DNA from: Lentisphaerota bacterium
GTDB taxonomy: Bacteria; Verrucomicrobiota; Lentisphaeria; Oligosphaerales; Oligosphaeraceae
Length of the DNA stretch: 5,980 bases
Direction: 5' to 3'
NCBI GenBank assembly: GCA_012800565.1
Contig: JAAZIZ010000439.1
Span: 1-5,980, forward strand
Below, piece by piece: positions 4,298-5,980 of the stretch. A program made the position numbers and the translations under genes. The notes below the pieces were generated by a model. The model was given only the letters and a program-made list of their open reading frames with translations, was not told the origin of the DNA and did not search any database. Position 1 is the stretch's first letter. Each line of letters begins with the position of its first letter.

Positions 4298-5980
4298 ATG
4301 TCATCGCTTGATTATTTGTCATTACTGGCCCGGTGGGTGCCGGCTGCCCGCCGCTTTTTGCAGCCTGTCGAGGCCGGCAGCACATTGCTGACTTACGGTA
4401 TCGGCAATCACGGACATTGGGCCATGCAGGCCCATAACACCGCTTTCACTGCTTTTGCCGAATTGGCGGTGAATCAGGATACTGACTGTCAGCGAGCCGG
4501 TATGCAGCGTGGCGAATTGCAGCAGACCGCTCTGGCGATGCTGCGTTTTACTCTGCAGTCGCATCTGACCGGCGGAGGGGCTTGTACCGACGGTTTGTGC
4601 TGGGGGCATTCCTGGATCAGTGTGCTGGGGCTGGAACGGATGATGCCCGGCATTGAGGCCCTGCAGGAGTATCTGGATGAGAATGACCGTGGATTGCTGC
4701 GCCGGGTGCTGTTGTCCGAAGGAGATTGGCTGCTGGACAGTTATATCGTAAAGGCCGGCTTGACGTCGCACAGCGGGCGGAACAAACCCGAAAGCAATAT
4801 GTGGAACGGCGCTTTCCTGTGGCGCTTGAGTTTTCTTTATCCTGATGCTCCGCGGGTGGCCGAATACCGGGAAAAAGGCACGGCACTGCTGCTCAATGCC
4901 ATTTCTTATCCGGAGGACAGCAACAGCTGCGAGCTGTTCGCCGGCCGGGAACTGAAAGACTGGCACCAGGGAGCGAATTTCTTTGCCAGCGGAGCCTGCA
5001 ATCATCACGGATATTTGAATGTCGGCTACATCAATGTCACTTTGTCTAATCTGGCGCTGCTGCATTTCAGCGCCCGGCGCCGGAGCTGGCCGCTGCCGTC
5101 GGAGCTGTATCACAATCTGGAACGGATAATGCCGCTCTGCCGCACCATGCTTTTCCCAGATGGCCGCCTGCTGCGCATTGGGGGCGACAACCGGGTGCGC
5201 TACTGTTATTGCCAGGATTATGCTCTGCTGGTCTGGATGCTGATGCAGGATGTGACCGGAGACAACAGTATGCAGGAATATATTTCCGGCTGGCTGGCAC
5301 AGGTGCAGCGGGAACAGGAGGCAAATCCGGACGGGTCTTTTCTGGGTAATCGTCTGCGGCACCTGGAGGCGATCTCGCCGTTGTATTACACCCGTCTGGA
5401 GGGCGACCGGGCCGGCACTCTGGCAGTAGCCAGCAACTGGCAGCGGATGCTGGATGAATCGCCGCCACCGTCCGAGCCAAAATATAAGTACTCCCCGGTG
5501 CAGAACCTTTCGTCCTGGAAAGATGATTATCACGGCGCGCTGTTCTGCCGCGGTCAGCGCCGGGTGGCCTCCTGGGTCTGGCGTTCGGCTGAGAGGCCTA
5601 CGGGGCTCTGTCTGCCAGTTGCCGGCAGCGACTGGGCGGAATGGCGCTGGAATCTGGCCGGGCGCATCGTGGGGCAGGGGGTACAGGCGGTGAATACCCC
5701 CGAAATCACCGATTGCCGGGAGTTCCCTGGCGGCTTTCTGACCAGCGGACTGTATCGCGTCGATTCCTGCGGACAGTATGCCGAGGGTGAGTCTGATGAA
5801 TGCGTCGCTGAAGTGCGTCTGGCTTTTGCTGCCTTGCCCGATGACGCCACAGTACTGGGATTGCAGACTGCCAGGACGGCCAATCGGGTGTTCCTGCGGG
5901 AAATCAAGGGGCTTAACCTGAATATACCCAATGATATCTGGAATGGAGGCAGGCGGACTTTGCATTCAGACCGCGACGGC
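4298..5980 (+). CDS. Heparinase-like (alpha/alpha) toroid protein, putative polysaccharide-degrading enzyme; partial at 3' end
   Basis: From an ATG at 4298, with GAGG five bases upstream (4289-4292), the frame stays open for 561 codons to the last base; the stop lies outside the window. Residues 1 to about 390 look like helix pairs rich in Trp and aromatic residues, as in (alpha/alpha) toroids. Landmarks are ESNMWNGAFLW (165-175), a conserved-looking CNHHGYLNVGY (234-244), FPDGRLLRIGGDNR (286-299) and CQDYAL (305-310). From about 410 the style changes to short strands (YHGALFCRG, VASWVWRS), matching the beta-sandwich that follows the toroid in heparinase II/III-type lyases. In lyases of this fold, Asn, His and Tyr do catalysis; Asn167 or Asn170, His236 or His237 and Tyr239 or Tyr244 are candidates here, by inference only. 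No signal peptide is visible, suggesting a cytoplasmic enzyme acting on imported oligosaccharides. It is divergent from the pseudopilins and has its own promoter. The reading frame is secure; the enzyme class is tentative, and a non-lyase toroid hydrolase is an alternative. Confidence 0.85.
   Translation, partial: MSSLDYLSLLARWVPAARRFLQPVEAGSTLLTYGIGNHGHWAMQAHNTAFTAFAELAVNQDTDCQRAGMQRGELQQTALAMLRFTLQSHLTGGGACTDGLCWGHSWISVLGLERMMPGIEALQEYLDENDRGLLRRVLLSEGDWLLDSYIVKAGLTSHSGRNKPESNMWNGAFLWRLSFLYPDAPRVAEYREKGTALLLNAISYPEDSNSCELFAGRELKDWHQGANFFASGACNHHGYLNVGYINVTLSNLALLHFSARRRSWPLPSELYHNLERIMPLCRTMLFPDGRLLRIGGDNRVRYCYCQDYALLVWMLMQDVTGDNSMQEYISGWLAQVQREQEANPDGSFLGNRLRHLEAISPLYYTRLEGDRAGTLAVASNWQRMLDESPPPSEPKYKYSPVQNLSSWKDDYHGALFCRGQRRVASWVWRSAERPTGLCLPVAGSDWAEWRWNLAGRIVGQGVQAVNTPEITDCREFPGGFLTSGLYRVDSCGQYAEGESDECVAEVRLAFAALPDDATVLGLQTARTANRVFLREIKGLNLNIPNDIWNGGRRTLHSDRDG

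Noticed and set aside
4322..5965. 547-codon open frame on the minus strand
   Set aside because: It lies opposite a 561-codon plus-strand frame with promoter, ribosome binding site and recognisable enzyme-like motifs. The minus-strand product is unusually rich in Gln, Pro, His and Arg without domain structure, as expected of an antisense shadow in GC-rich DNA.

Overview
The window looks like a piece of a PVC-group bacterial chromosome, most likely Lentisphaerota (Victivallis-like, gut or environmental). The main clue is a tandem pair of prepilin-type proteins with an FTLIELLVVIAII core, a MLLPALSKARAKA follow-on and a C-terminal H-X9-DG motif, a protein type greatly expanded in that phylum. 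The phylum call is an inference from protein style; no ribosomal or other phylogenetic marker is present.

Layout. Positions 1-172 hold a leader with a plausible promoter and, at most, the tail of an upstream gene. Two plus-strand genes follow, 53 bases apart and probably one operon: a Rossmann-fold NAD(P)-binding sugar-epimerase-like protein (173-1087) and a serine alpha/beta-hydrolase of the dienelactone hydrolase/acetyl esterase type (1141-2211). Convergent to them lie two minus-strand pseudopilin genes (2286-3059 and 3229-4008). These are products of one roughly 910-base tandem duplication that carried promoter, gene and part of a terminator. Each copy has its own near-consensus TTGACA-17-TATAGT promoter, and only the distal copy keeps a complete intrinsic terminator. 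A 289-base divergent promoter region (4009-4297) leads into a large plus-strand gene that starts at 4298 and stays open for 561 codons to the right edge. It is probably a heparinase-like (alpha/alpha) toroid protein, with the toroid followed by the start of a beta-rich domain. The longest complete open frame in this part of the window lies antisense to this gene and is judged to be spurious.

How the parts may fit: an oxidoreductase, an esterase and a putative toroid polysaccharide lyase are the kind of enzymes found around carbohydrate breakdown, and H-X9-DG pseudopilins in this phylum often sit among such genes. Whether the pseudopilins serve glycan uptake or binding is not shown by the sequence. 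No mobile element, CRISPR array, tRNA or rRNA was seen. The most notable points are the paired duplicated pseudopilins with a divergent middle, their cleavage sites lacking the usual glycine, an operator-like palindrome touching the -35 box of the toroid gene, and an SDR-like protein without a YxxxK motif.
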